64,000 bases of DNA. Source: Spirochaeta cellobiosiphila DSM 17781. GTDB lineage: Bacteria > Spirochaetota > Spirochaetia > DSM-17781. Shown here in pieces: positions 1 to 8,816 of the stretch (position 1 is its first letter; each line of letters starts with the position of its first letter). The notes under the pieces are model-generated. The model worked only from the letters and a program-made list of their open reading frames with translations. It was not told the origin of the DNA and ran no database searches. Location: assembly GCF_000426705.1 (NCBI RefSeq), contig NZ_KE384557.1, positions 62,001 to 126,000 of the forward strand, read 5' to 3'. Both the position numbers and the translations under genes were made by a program.

Positions 1-107
1 TAAAGTCAGATGATTTGTCTCTGATTGGTAAAATCATGGATGTTAGTGTCAGCCGTGCTAACCCTTTCAGTATAGAAGGAGAATTTGTTATGGTTACAGC
101 CAAATGA
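1..107 (+). CDS. C-terminal end of a MiaB/RimO-like methylthiotransferase (TRAM domain), partial
   Basis: An open frame enters from the left edge (frame from base 3) and stops with TGA at 105-107. The last 34 residues include the stretch IGKIMDVSVSRANPFSIEGE, which resembles the end of the TRAM RNA-binding domain that closes radical-SAM methylthiotransferases such as MiaB ('IGK.v.V.i..a...sl.GE'). The catalytic part lies outside the window, so the exact enzyme cannot be named. The stop overlaps the ATG of the next gene (ATGA), which suggests translational coupling. Only the short tail supports this call. Confidence 0.55.
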   Translation, partial: KSDDLSLIGKIMDVSVSRANPFSIEGEFVMVTAK

Positions 108-529
108 ATTTGATCATTCTCCTTACTATCCCCATTTGGTTTTATTTAGCATGGTACGACATAAAGTATATGATAGTACCGGATAAATGGTTACTATCTT
201 TAGTCCTCCCTTTGTTATTATTTTATCTGGTAACTGATAGTCATAATCTTGTCATCCACATAGTATCCCTCTTACTTATGGGAGGCAGCTTTTTGGGGCT
301 TCACTTTGTTAGTAAAGGGAAGTTGGGGTTGGGGGATGTAAAACTCGTAGCCCTGATGGCTGGCTTTCTTAATGTATATCAAGACTTTATTCTTTTGTTC
401 TGTGCTTCTTTGAGTGGTTTAATTGTAAGTATGTTTTATTTAGCAAAAAAAGAAAGAAACAAAGCTATCCCTTTTGCTCCCTTTCTATCCATAGGATGGA
501 TCGTTGCTATTTTCCTAACACTTCCCTAA
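104..529 (+). CDS. Small prepilin peptidase (A24 family, no methylase domain)
   Basis: A 141-residue, highly hydrophobic protein with about five membrane segments. It carries the two catalytic aspartates of type IV prepilin/leader peptidases: D19 in 'WYDIKYMIVPD' and D78 in the signature 'GLGDVKL'. It has only the peptidase core (TadV/CpaA size) and lacks the N-terminal Cys-rich methyltransferase domain of PilD/GspO. The likely role is cleavage of prepilin-like signal peptides at the inner membrane. The start codon overlaps the upstream stop (ATGA), so it probably shares an operon with the TRAM protein gene. No pilin gene is in the window to identify its substrate. It converges on the next gene with a 5-base gap. 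Confidence 0.85.
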   Translation: MNLIILLTIPIWFYLAWYDIKYMIVPDKWLLSLVLPLLLFYLVTDSHNLVIHIVSLLLMGGSFLGLHFVSKGKLGLGDVKLVALMAGFLNVYQDFILLFCASLSGLIVSMFYLAKKERNKAIPFAPFLSIGWIVAIFLTLP

Positions 530-534
530 AATAT

Positions 535-1191
535 TTATTCATATGATAAAGTAGTATCCATACATTGGAATTCTCTAAGAAAACAAATCAAACTGTCTAA
601 GGGTAAGTTTTCCACTTCATGATTGTTAATATCAAGACAGTTATTGGTAAAATCCAGACAAAGTAATTTGTTGTTTTGGTTTGGCCAGAAATTTATAGGT
701 ATATATTCTCTTAATGTCTTGCTCGGACTTAGAATCTCAATCGCTCTTAGGCTCGTATAAATTTTAGTAATATTTCCCATATCATCTAAGCATACAGGGT
801 TTTCTCCATTGGGAAATACATTATGACCACCAAATACGTCAATCGGCCCTATCGGGGTTGGTATTTTAACGGGCATAGCAGGATCAAAGTTCTTCAAAAA
901 TCCATTAGGCCAAAACTCAAGACGATTCCAAACGGGAAACATTCCTACCGCTGTCGCTACGTCTAATTGACCACGTTTACTTAACAATATTGTGTTTATT
1001 TTCCCACTAGGGTAGAAGTGTAGCTCATCAAGTTGAGTTTTTTGATACCCCCATGGAAATTTAAGACTATATTCTTCATTTGGGTTTAGATTAATATGCT
1101 CAATGCAACCTTCCCAATTTTTAGTCACTTTGAGTGGTTTGACAATACCCAATGTGGTCGTCACCATATCTACTTCGTAGGGCTTCACCAT
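535..1191 (-). CDS. Uncharacterised protein with MORN/YwqK-like repeat pattern
   Basis: A 218-residue protein with no signal peptide or membrane segment. Several blocks repeat a pattern of an aromatic residue, Pro-Asn/Ser-Gly, then a hydrophobic strand ('HFYPSGKINTILL', 'EFWPNGFLKNF', 'VFPNGENPVCL', 'FWPNQNNKLLCL'). This recalls MORN-like beta-hairpin repeats (YwqK antitoxin-type families), but the match is loose. The start is supported by a good Shine-Dalgarno sequence (TGGAGG) 4 bases before the ATG. It stands alone: convergent with the peptidase gene and separated from recG by 177 bases. Function unknown; cytoplasmic location inferred. Confidence 0.6.
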   Translation of the reverse strand: MVKPYEVDMVTTTLGIVKPLKVTKNWEGCIEHINLNPNEEYSLKFPWGYQKTQLDELHFYPSGKINTILLSKRGQLDVATAVGMFPVWNRLEFWPNGFLKNFDPAMPVKIPTPIGPIDVFGGHNVFPNGENPVCLDDMGNITKIYTSLRAIEILSPSKTLREYIPINFWPNQNNKLLCLDFTNNCLDINNHEVENLPLDSLICFLREFQCMDTTLSYE

Positions 1192-1368
1192 AGGCCTCCA
1201 TTAGGATATATGCAAATATGGTGCCATTATGGAAAATATAGTTTGTTTGTTGTAAGTCGTTATATAATAAGTAAATAAAAGAACGCTGTTTTACTGTAAT
1301 ATCTATTGTCGTACAATTATGTAGCTTAATGAGTGATTAAGTTCCCTATTGTTGTTTTGTGTTAACTA

Positions 1369-3390
1369 TTACTGTATCCATTTTAAACAATAATTATCTG
1401 GATTTTCTAGATCAGGATCTTCTTTAATTATACTGTTCGCATCATCTCTGGCTTTAATAAGGAGATCCCCATCTACTGTAATATCTGCAATTACAAAATT
1501 CATAAACCCTGATTGCCTAACACCTGTAATATCTCCTGGACCTCTGATAGCCATATCCTCCTGGGAAATCCTGAATCCATCATTTGTTTCTTTCATTATC
1601 TTTAATCGTTGTTTTGCTTCTTCAGATAAGGGTGTTGAATAGATTAGAAAGGCATAGGATTGTAGTTCTGATCTTCCCACTCTTCCTCGTAACTGATGAA
1701 GTGTTGATAGGCCAAATCTTTCTGCATGAACTATCACTATACAAGTAGCATTAGGTACATCCACTCCCACTTCGACGACACTTGTTGCTACCAATATTTG
1801 AATTTTATTCTCTTGAAACTCTTTCATTGTCTGAGTTTTAAGGTCTTCTTGAATTTTGGAATGTATCAATCCACAATGATACGGAGCAAATTCACTTTGT
1901 AATTTTATATACATGCTCTCAGCGTCTAGTAGATCCAGCTTCTCTGATTGATCTATTAAAGGATAAACAAAATAAGCTTGATGTCCACTCGCTAATTCCT
2001 TTTTAATGAAGTCATAGACCTTTTGTTCGCTATCTTGTTTGCTTAAATGGGTTTCAATCCTCTTTCTACCCATTGGCATGGTTTGTATAGTTGATATATC
2101 CAGGTTTCCAAATGCCGTTAGTGCCAAGGAACGTGGAATGGGAGTTGCTGTCATTAATAGTACATCCGGATTGTGTCCTTTAGCAGCCAGTTCTTTTCTT
2201 TGTTCAACACCAAATCTGTGCTGCTCGTCTACAATGACCAAGCGAAGGGATTTAAACTGTACATCCGAACTGAATAGGGCATGGGTTCCAATGAGTAAAT
2301 CTATTTCTCCGGATTTGAGTTTTTCCAATAGAATGCTTCTTTGTTTTATCTTTAATTTACCAGACATAAAGGCTATCCGGATTCCAAGGGGCATCAGTAA
2401 CTGTGAGGCATTTTCTCCATGCTGTTTTGCGAGTAGTTCAGTAGGGGCCATAAAGGCTACTTGGTATCCTTGTTCAATAGCATTAAGGGCAGAGAGAAAG
2501 GCTACCAGGGTTTTACCACTTCCCACTTCACCTTGGATTAATCTGTACATGGGATGGGGGGTAGATATGTCGTTATTGATATCCTGGATAGCTTGTGATT
2601 GATCTGGCGTTAATGAAAAAGGTAAGGAATCAATCAATTGTTCTTGTAATTTGTTTTTAGATTTTATGGCCTTTTGTTTAAGATTTCTGCGGTTAAAACG
2701 ATCCAATGCTGCTTTGAGTTGTATATTGAACAATTCTAAGTACGCAAGAGAATTACGGGCCTGTTCATATTGCTGCCAGTTGTTTGGGAAATGTATATAT
2801 TTTAAGGCAATGGAATTGTTCAGCAAATTATTTTTACTTAATATGGATTGGGGTAGTTCCTCTTCCAGACTTTTCCCGTATAAATCTAGTGCCTGTTTGA
2901 CTAATTTTCTCAGTGTCTTTTGACTTAAGCCTTCAGATAAGGAGTATAAGGGTAATATCTTTCCAAAATTTTTTGGCTTATCTGTAACTGGCTCTAATTC
3001 AAAGGAGGAACACTGGAGTTCACCATATTTAATGGTGAATTGCCCATACAAATAGTACTGCTCATCTATATGTATCTGTTTATCTAAAAAAGATCTACCA
3101 AAACATACAAGGCTTGCTGTTCCAGTATCATCAGTGACAAAGATTTTTAAAGTCCGTTTTTTCCCAAAGCCAAAAAATTCTTTACCTGTGACAGTAATCT
3201 GAGTATTTATGGCTTTACCCGTTTCCAGTTGATTAAAGGAGCGTTTTGTTTGTCTATCTTCATAGGCGCGAGGGAAATACGTCAATAACTCCCCTATATT
3301 GATAATACCTAGTTTGCTCAATAGTTGAGAGGTATTTTTACCGACACCATGGAGATCATTGACATTTATTTTGAGATTAGATAAGCGCAT
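1369..3390 (-). CDS. recG: ATP-dependent DNA helicase RecG
   Basis: RecG remodels stalled replication forks and branch-migrates Holliday junctions. The protein has the family order: an N-terminal wedge/OB domain ('LHGVGKNTSQLLSKLGI' helix-hairpin region, then an OB fold), helicase motif I 'GEVGSGKT', motif II 'DEQH', motif III 'MTATPIPRSLALT', and a C-terminal helicase half ending in the TRG region ('GRVGRSELQSYAFL...GDITG'). I start it at the ATG at 3390, giving 673 residues, close to usual RecG length. That ATG shares bases with the yggT stop (TAATG), so it is probably translationally coupled. A GTG at 3453 would add 21 residues inside yggT and has no clear ribosome-binding site. Confidence 0.95.
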   Translation of the reverse strand: MRLSNLKINVNDLHGVGKNTSQLLSKLGIINIGELLTYFPRAYEDRQTKRSFNQLETGKAINTQITVTGKEFFGFGKKRTLKIFVTDDTGTASLVCFGRSFLDKQIHIDEQYYLYGQFTIKYGELQCSSFELEPVTDKPKNFGKILPLYSLSEGLSQKTLRKLVKQALDLYGKSLEEELPQSILSKNNLLNNSIALKYIHFPNNWQQYEQARNSLAYLELFNIQLKAALDRFNRRNLKQKAIKSKNKLQEQLIDSLPFSLTPDQSQAIQDINNDISTPHPMYRLIQGEVGSGKTLVAFLSALNAIEQGYQVAFMAPTELLAKQHGENASQLLMPLGIRIAFMSGKLKIKQRSILLEKLKSGEIDLLIGTHALFSSDVQFKSLRLVIVDEQHRFGVEQRKELAAKGHNPDVLLMTATPIPRSLALTAFGNLDISTIQTMPMGRKRIETHLSKQDSEQKVYDFIKKELASGHQAYFVYPLIDQSEKLDLLDAESMYIKLQSEFAPYHCGLIHSKIQEDLKTQTMKEFQENKIQILVATSVVEVGVDVPNATCIVIVHAERFGLSTLHQLRGRVGRSELQSYAFLIYSTPLSEEAKQRLKIMKETNDGFRISQEDMAIRGPGDITGVRQSGFMNFVIADITVDGDLLIKARDDANSIIKEDPDLENPDNYCLKWIQ

Positions 3391-4010
3391 TAAATAGGTA
3401 AGGTCATCAGAAAATTGGATAATAGAGAAATAAGAAAAGCGCCCCCTATCCACATGGCCAGAGAAATAACAGCGATTGCTATCAAACCATTGGGGTAGGA
3501 GAAATCACTTCTATAAGCGTTAAAATCATTTCCTCGACGTTTCAACTTATTAATTTTATCAACAATTGGATAAAAAAATCTGTCCAGATTCATCCATATC
3601 GGATGATTGCTTTGAAAAAAATGGATAGACACTAATCTTATTAAAGTAACAATCAGAAGGAACTGAAATAAAAATTGAGCTACTGACCATATACCGGATA
3701 ATAGTATAGATAAAACGATCCCCAAAGTAAATTTTCCAGTATAAATAATGGCATTCAACAATGAACCTGTCATACTAAGTATAAGTAAACCTATGACAGG
3801 ACTCATATCGAATACTCCTATTCTAAGCCAAGGTATTCTACGAAAAATATTGAGGTAGGGGTCTGTTATTTTACCTAGAAAGTCTATAGGGCCTCCTTGG
3901 GCAAAATCTCCAAACCAAGTGAGGAATATTCTAATGACCAGTAATACTGAATAAGCTGAAATTAAAGCTCTTAATATATTTAGTGTAGTAAATAGGTTTC
4001 CTGTTAACAT
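3390..4010 (-). CDS. YggT family inner-membrane protein
   Basis: A 206-residue protein with two copies of the YGGT module, each two hydrophobic segments with a short conserved loop ('FLGKITDPYLNIFRRIPWLRIGVFDMSPVIGLLIL' and 'WMNLDRFFYPIVDKI'). YGGT proteins are found in most bacteria and are linked to membrane/osmotic homeostasis and cell-division regions, but the biochemical role is not settled. It lies between dnaE (18-base gap upstream) and recG (stop/start overlap downstream) and is very likely cotranscribed with them. Confidence 0.85.
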   Translation of the reverse strand: MLTGNLFTTLNILRALISAYSVLLVIRIFLTWFGDFAQGGPIDFLGKITDPYLNIFRRIPWLRIGVFDMSPVIGLLILSMTGSLLNAIIYTGKFTLGIVLSILLSGIWSVAQFLFQFLLIVTLIRLVSIHFFQSNHPIWMNLDRFFYPIVDKINKLKRRGNDFNAYRSDFSYPNGLIAIAVISLAMWIGGAFLISLLSNFLMTLPI

Positions 4011-4028
4011 TATAGACTCCTTAATCCT

Positions 4029-7000
4029 TTAACGACTCCATGCATTTTCAACACCTTCTTGTTTCGTTATTTCATCCAAAATTTGATTGCTTGCACCCAC
4101 AGTAATTGAGGGACTGGCTTTGATGACATAATCAGTATCTTCTTTTTTGTAATGTAAGAAGACTTGGCAAGCTCCCGTATTGCTTATTAGAATATCACGC
4201 AAGCCTACTAAATCTTCCTCGTTATGCTCTCCCTGTCGTAGTGTTATGTGTAATTCGGTGGCTGGTTTTTCTTCTAAACCACTAGGATTGGTTACTTCTT
4301 CAGCTTTGAATTTAGGTTCCCCACGGGAATGGTCTACAGTTCCTTTTATACCTAAAATGGCCCCTTCCCTTAATAATTCTTCATGGGCTTCAAATACTTT
4401 TGAGAAGAAGATGACTTCTATATGTCCCCGATAGTCTTCTAACTGAGCAAAAGCCATTTTGGAACCTTTCTTCGTGACAATAGTTCTGAAGGTTTTAAGC
4501 ATTCCTACGAGATTATATTGCTTTTGTTCGTTAGCTCTGTCTGCTTTACTGAGATCGAGATTGCATCTTTTTTCCCATTCTTCCTTATATTCATCCATAG
4601 GGTGACCGGAAAAATAGAAACCTATGATCTCTTTTTCATGATCTAACATTTCTTGTTTGGATAATTCCTCTTTTTCTTCATAGATGAAATCGGGAAATAC
4701 TTCTTCCTCACAAGTATCAAACAATCCTGATTGACCATATTTTTTACTATCTTTTTTATTGATAGTTTGTTCTGTTAGTAACTCTAAATTATGTAGAAAA
4801 GTGGCTCTGTTGTGTTTGAGTGAATCAAAAAGTCCACAGAGTATTCCCACTTCGATGACCTTTTTGTTTACAGTCTTGAGTTCGACTCTTTCCATAAGAT
4901 CTTCCATAGATTGAAAGGGGCCCCCTTCGTTACGAGCTTTGATTATCTCATCGACAGCTGCAGATCCTATCCCCTTTATCCCCATCATTCCATAGACAAT
5001 CTTCCCATCAACAACGGTAAAATATTTATCCGAAAGGTTAATATTGGGTGGAAGAATTTCAATTCCCATCTCATCACATTCAGAGATATAATAGGCTAGC
5101 TTTTCAGTAGAATTGATTTCGTTGGTCAGGTTGGCTGCCATAAATTCTGCAGGATAGTTGGCTCTCAAATAGGCCGTTTTATAAGCTAATACAGAATAGG
5201 CTGCCGCATGGGATTTATTAAAACCATATCCCGCAAAGGGTTCTAGCATATCAAAGATTTCTGAAGCCTTCTTTTCTGATATTCCCTTATCTGCGGCTCC
5301 TTTCAAAAAGTCAACTTTCATCTTTTCCATGTCTTTGACTTTTTTCTTTCCCATGGCCCGTCTTAGAATATCCGCTTTACCTAGACTAAATCCCCCAATA
5401 ATCTGTACGACCTGCATAACCTGTTCCTGATAGACAATAACTCCATAGGTAGGTTTTAATATTTCTTCCAAACTAGGGTGAGGGTAGCTTATAGGCTGTC
5501 TCCCTTGCTTACTGTCAACAAATTGGGGAATATTTGCCATAGGTCCCGGTCTATAGAGGGCATTCAAGGCTATCAAGTCTTCAATATTACCAGGTTGTGC
5601 GTCTCTGAGGATTTTTTGCATTCCTGAGGATTCAAACTGGAAGACGCAAGTGGATTTTCCATCACCAAGCATTTTATATGTTTTTTTGTCATGTTCAGAA
5701 ATAGAATCAGAGTCAAAATCTGGATTTATACCCATTTGTATTAATTTCTCTGTATTCTTAATAAGGGTTAAGGTTTTAAGACCAAGAAAGTCCATCTTGA
5801 CTAAACCACATTCCTCCAATTGATCCATAGTAAATTGAGTTGATATGGCTCCTGTCTTTGGATCTCTATATAGAGGGACGTAGTCTGTTAAGGTGGTTTT
5901 ACCTATTACAACTCCAGCGGCATGGGTTGAGGTATGTCGATTAAGTCCTTCAAGCTTTAATCCTGTTTCTATTAATTCCTTGTAGACTCCCCCTTGATCC
6001 ATGAGGTTTTTTAGTTTTGGTTCCTCGTCTAGAGCACTCTTTAATTTGACTTTGGGTCCGTCGGGAATTAATTTTGATATCATATTGGATTCCGCAAAGG
6101 GAATGTCCAGTACTCGGCAAACGTCTTTTATAACGGCTTTGGGTTTTAAGGTTCCAAATGTGATTATCTGGCCCACTTTATCAGAACCATATTTTTGTGT
6201 TACATAGTCAATAACTTCTCCTCGTCTTTCGAAGCAGAAGTCTATATCGAAGTCAGGCATTGAAACACGTTCTGGATTCAAAAACCGTTCAAAGAGCAGA
6301 TTATATTTTAGAGGATCAATGTCTGTTATTTTCATGGCATAAGCGACAATAGAACCTGCACCGGACCCACGACCAGGCCCTACAGGTATATCATTTTCTT
6401 TTGCATAATTGATGAAATCCCAGACGATAAGGAAATATCCTGTGAATCCCATTCCAATAATTATACCAAGTTCATAATCGGCTCTATCCTTTATTTCTTG
6501 GGGGATTTCTGTATATCTTTCTTTTAAGCCTTCATAGGTGAGATGTCTTAAGTATTCATCAACAGTATCAAAAGATTCTGGTATTTCATAATCTGGTAAT
6601 AATGGTCCAGGTAATTCTAATTCTATGGAACAGCTTTCTGCTATTCGTACTGTGTTAGATATAGCCTCTGGATACTCTGGAAAGAGTGCGGCCATTTCTT
6701 CGGGGCTTTTCATGTAGAACTCTGTTCCATCAAAAGACATACGGTTCGTTTCTTTTTTCTTTCTATTTGTTCCAATACAAAGCATCGTGTCCTGAGCATT
6801 GGCATCATCTTTATCTGCATAATGGATGTCATTAGTGACCACTAAGGGAATTCCTGTTTCCTTATGGAGTTTGATAAGCTGTTCGTTCACTATTTTTTGT
6901 TCTGGAATACCATGGTCCTGTAATTCTAAATAGTAGTTTCCTTCTCCAAATAGGGAATTGTAATATAAGGCCTTCTCTTTTGCCTTTTCATACTGACCTT

Positions 7001-7448
7001 TGAGCAGTTTTTGAGGAATTTCTCCTGCAAGGCAGGCGGATAAACATATAATATCCTTGGAGTATTGGGCCAGGATTTCATCATCGATACGAGGTTTGTA
7101 ATAGAATCCCTCTGTGTATCCAGCACTAGAGAGAACCATTAAATTTTTATATCCCTCATAGTTTTTAGCAAGGAGTACCATATGATAGTATTTGCTCGTA
7201 TCATCTGATCCTGATTTAACGAATCTTGATCCGGGAGCAATATAGAACTCACTGCCTATAATTGGATTAATATCATTTGCTTTACATTCTTTGTAAAATC
7301 TAAGTACACCAAACATATTTCCATGATCAGTTAAGGCTAGAGCTTTCATTCCATAACTTTTGGCACGATCAACTAGTTTAGAGATGGTTGCTGCGCCATC
7401 TAGTAATGAAAAATCAGAATGGTTATGTAAGTGTACGAAATCCGGCAT
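4029..7448 (-). CDS. dnaE: DNA polymerase III alpha subunit
   Basis: The replicative polymerase, 1139 residues, normal length for DnaE. The N-terminal PHP domain begins 'HLHNHSDFSLLDG' and keeps many metal ligands (H6, H8, H10, 'LTDHGNMFG', 'LELQDHG', 'TNDIHYAD'). The palm has 'PDFDIDF' with D401 and D403 and a third Asp, D553, in 'KMDFLGLKTL'. Fingers ('YQEQVMQ', 'LRRAMGKK'), tandem HhH, an OB fold and a C-terminal tau-binding-like region follow. The start is preceded by GGGAGA. It follows the molybdenum hydroxylase genes with a 53-base gap and precedes yggT-recG. No separate epsilon subunit gene is seen here. Confidence 0.97.
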   Translation of the reverse strand: MPDFVHLHNHSDFSLLDGAATISKLVDRAKSYGMKALALTDHGNMFGVLRFYKECKANDINPIIGSEFYIAPGSRFVKSGSDDTSKYYHMVLLAKNYEGYKNLMVLSSAGYTEGFYYKPRIDDEILAQYSKDIICLSACLAGEIPQKLLKGQYEKAKEKALYYNSLFGEGNYYLELQDHGIPEQKIVNEQLIKLHKETGIPLVVTNDIHYADKDDANAQDTMLCIGTNRKKKETNRMSFDGTEFYMKSPEEMAALFPEYPEAISNTVRIAESCSIELELPGPLLPDYEIPESFDTVDEYLRHLTYEGLKERYTEIPQEIKDRADYELGIIIGMGFTGYFLIVWDFINYAKENDIPVGPGRGSGAGSIVAYAMKITDIDPLKYNLLFERFLNPERVSMPDFDIDFCFERRGEVIDYVTQKYGSDKVGQIITFGTLKPKAVIKDVCRVLDIPFAESNMISKLIPDGPKVKLKSALDEEPKLKNLMDQGGVYKELIETGLKLEGLNRHTSTHAAGVVIGKTTLTDYVPLYRDPKTGAISTQFTMDQLEECGLVKMDFLGLKTLTLIKNTEKLIQMGINPDFDSDSISEHDKKTYKMLGDGKSTCVFQFESSGMQKILRDAQPGNIEDLIALNALYRPGPMANIPQFVDSKQGRQPISYPHPSLEEILKPTYGVIVYQEQVMQVVQIIGGFSLGKADILRRAMGKKKVKDMEKMKVDFLKGAADKGISEKKASEIFDMLEPFAGYGFNKSHAAAYSVLAYKTAYLRANYPAEFMAANLTNEINSTEKLAYYISECDEMGIEILPPNINLSDKYFTVVDGKIVYGMMGIKGIGSAAVDEIIKARNEGGPFQSMEDLMERVELKTVNKKVIEVGILCGLFDSLKHNRATFLHNLELLTEQTINKKDSKKYGQSGLFDTCEEEVFPDFIYEEKEELSKQEMLDHEKEIIGFYFSGHPMDEYKEEWEKRCNLDLSKADRANEQKQYNLVGMLKTFRTIVTKKGSKMAFAQLEDYRGHIEVIFFSKVFEAHEELLREGAILGIKGTVDHSRGEPKFKAEEVTNPSGLEEKPATELHITLRQGEHNEEDLVGLRDILISNTGACQVFLHYKKEDTDYVIKASPSITVGASNQILDEITKQEGVENAWSR

Positions 7449-7501
7449 ATCTTCTCCCTTATTGCCATCAATATAAACAATCCCACAGGGGACTGTAAAG
7501 T

Positions 7502-8347
7502 TCAGTCCTGAAGTTGTCTGAAAAGGTTTTTATAAATCTGGTGTATACGTCTTAGATCACCACTAGATGTGTTGGTTGGAAAATCCAAAGCAATGGCTGT
7601 TTCTTGTTCCAGTATCTTAATATCTTTGGTTCCCAAAGGAACTTTTTTCCCTTTTAACTGAGCTTCTAAATTTCTTATTCTGATAGACTTATGTGTACCC
7701 TGAGTTAATGCTAAACGAATATCCATTATTACATTTTTATCCACTTTAATAAGATTACATAGAACATACTCTCTACGTTCTAACTGATAGGGTTGACCTA
7801 ATTTGATAAAGCTCTGTTTGTCCCATTCTTCTAAAGGAAATCTTATACGAACGAGGAATTCTCCTTCTTTAAAGTCCAGTTGTCCTTCACTATCTATTAG
7901 TTGGCTCAGATGGATCCAACGACTCTGCCGTCCTTTACGAAGTTCTAACCTTGCTCCTAATGCCAATAAAACGGCCAAGCTATCACAATGCATAGTTTTT
8001 ACACATAGGTTTCCTCCCAGTGTTGCCTGGGATTGTATGGCAATGGGCCCTATCTGTTGTAAACAATTAACGAGACATTTAGGAAGATAAGAAGATCCCG
8101 TATTTAGTATAAAGGGAATTGGTACTGTTGCTCCTATTTCAAAATACCTTTCTGTTCGGTTTAGTCTGCGCATTTCATCAATTCGCTCAAGAGAAATAAT
8201 ATCCCCTGTGAAGGGATTGATTTCATTATAATGACTAAGAAGGTAGGTTCCTCCTGCGTAGAGTATTGCCTTCGGTTTTTTTTGATAAAGTTGTCCCAGT
8301 TCTCCCAGTGTTTTGGGGGTATGGATTCGAATTCTAGTTCCTTCCAT
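7502..8347 (-). CDS. Molybdenum hydroxylase, FAD-binding subunit (XdhB/CoxM-like)
   Basis: A 281-residue protein of the FAD_binding_5 plus CO-dehydrogenase flavoprotein C-terminal type. The FAD pyrophosphate loop is 'AILYAGGTYLL' and the second flavin motif is 'QATLGGNLC'. In this family the subunit takes electrons from the [2Fe-2S] subunit and passes them to NAD or another acceptor. Its start overlaps the end of the 2Fe-2S subunit gene by 14 bases, matching the usual three-subunit operon. It is probably cytoplasmic. The substrate cannot be read from this subunit. Confidence 0.88.
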   Translation of the reverse strand: MEGTRIRIHTPKTLGELGQLYQKKPKAILYAGGTYLLSHYNEINPFTGDIISLERIDEMRRLNRTERYFEIGATVPIPFILNTGSSYLPKCLVNCLQQIGPIAIQSQATLGGNLCVKTMHCDSLAVLLALGARLELRKGRQSRWIHLSQLIDSEGQLDFKEGEFLVRIRFPLEEWDKQSFIKLGQPYQLERREYVLCNLIKVDKNVIMDIRLALTQGTHKSIRIRNLEAQLKGKKVPLGTKDIKILEQETAIALDFPTNTSSGDLRRIHQIYKNLFRQLQD

Positions 8348-8816
8348 TTATGCGCCTTTCTCTAAATGCTCCTGCTGATCTAACAACACGGATAAGGGTC
8401 TCCGGAGCCATGCAACCACAATGTATATGGGATAGATGATGAATAATCAACTCTCTAGAAGGTCTCATGTCCTTTTCCAGCAAATTATGAATGGTAAAGA
8501 CTCTACTTGTTGCACAATGAGGACAAGGAATAGTGGCAGACTTAAGAAATCCTTGATAAATGTCTTTGAAGTCTTCTGTTTCTCGAAAGCCTTCAATGGT
8601 TATAACTTCCTTTCCTCTGACTTTGAAAGCAGGTATCATACAACTAGCCACTAATTGACCGTCTAATAATATGGAACATAATCCACAGTGTCCATTTTTA
8701 CAAAGATCCTTTGTTCCCTTTAGCATCAACTGGTCTCTTAAAATACTGGATAGGGGTAATTCATGGGATAAATCTAGTTCAATATCTTCACCATTGAGAA
8801 TAAAGGATATTTTCAT
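8334..8816 (-). CDS. Molybdenum hydroxylase, [2Fe-2S] subunit (XdhC/CoxS-like)
   Basis: A 160-residue ferredoxin-like protein. The N-terminal plant-type cluster has 'LCKNGHCGLC' followed by 'SC' after 'LLDGQLVA'. The C-terminal alpha-helical cluster has 'CPHC' and 'HCGC', so all eight Cys are present. The usual 'QCGxC' is 'PCPHC' here and the usual 'CRC' is 'CGC', so it is a divergent member. It would carry electrons from the molybdenum centre to the FAD subunit. Its start overlaps the end of the large subunit gene (ATGA type). Confidence 0.88.
   Translation of the reverse strand: MKISFILNGEDIELDLSHELPLSSILRDQLMLKGTKDLCKNGHCGLCSILLDGQLVASCMIPAFKVRGKEVITIEGFRETEDFKDIYQGFLKSATIPCPHCATSRVFTIHNLLEKDMRPSRELIIHHLSHIHCGCMAPETLIRVVRSAGAFRERRINGRN

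Noticed and set aside
1323-1343. Hairpin after recG as a terminator
   Set aside because: Only six good pairs plus a wobble and no T tract on the minus strand.
2039-2602. Long open frame (187 codons) on the plus strand inside recG
   Set aside because: It is antisense to conserved helicase motifs of recG and encodes no recognisable protein.
3391-3453. GTG start that would lengthen RecG by 21 residues
   Set aside because: No ribosome site, lies fully inside yggT, and the ATG at 3390 overlaps the yggT stop and fits usual RecG starts.
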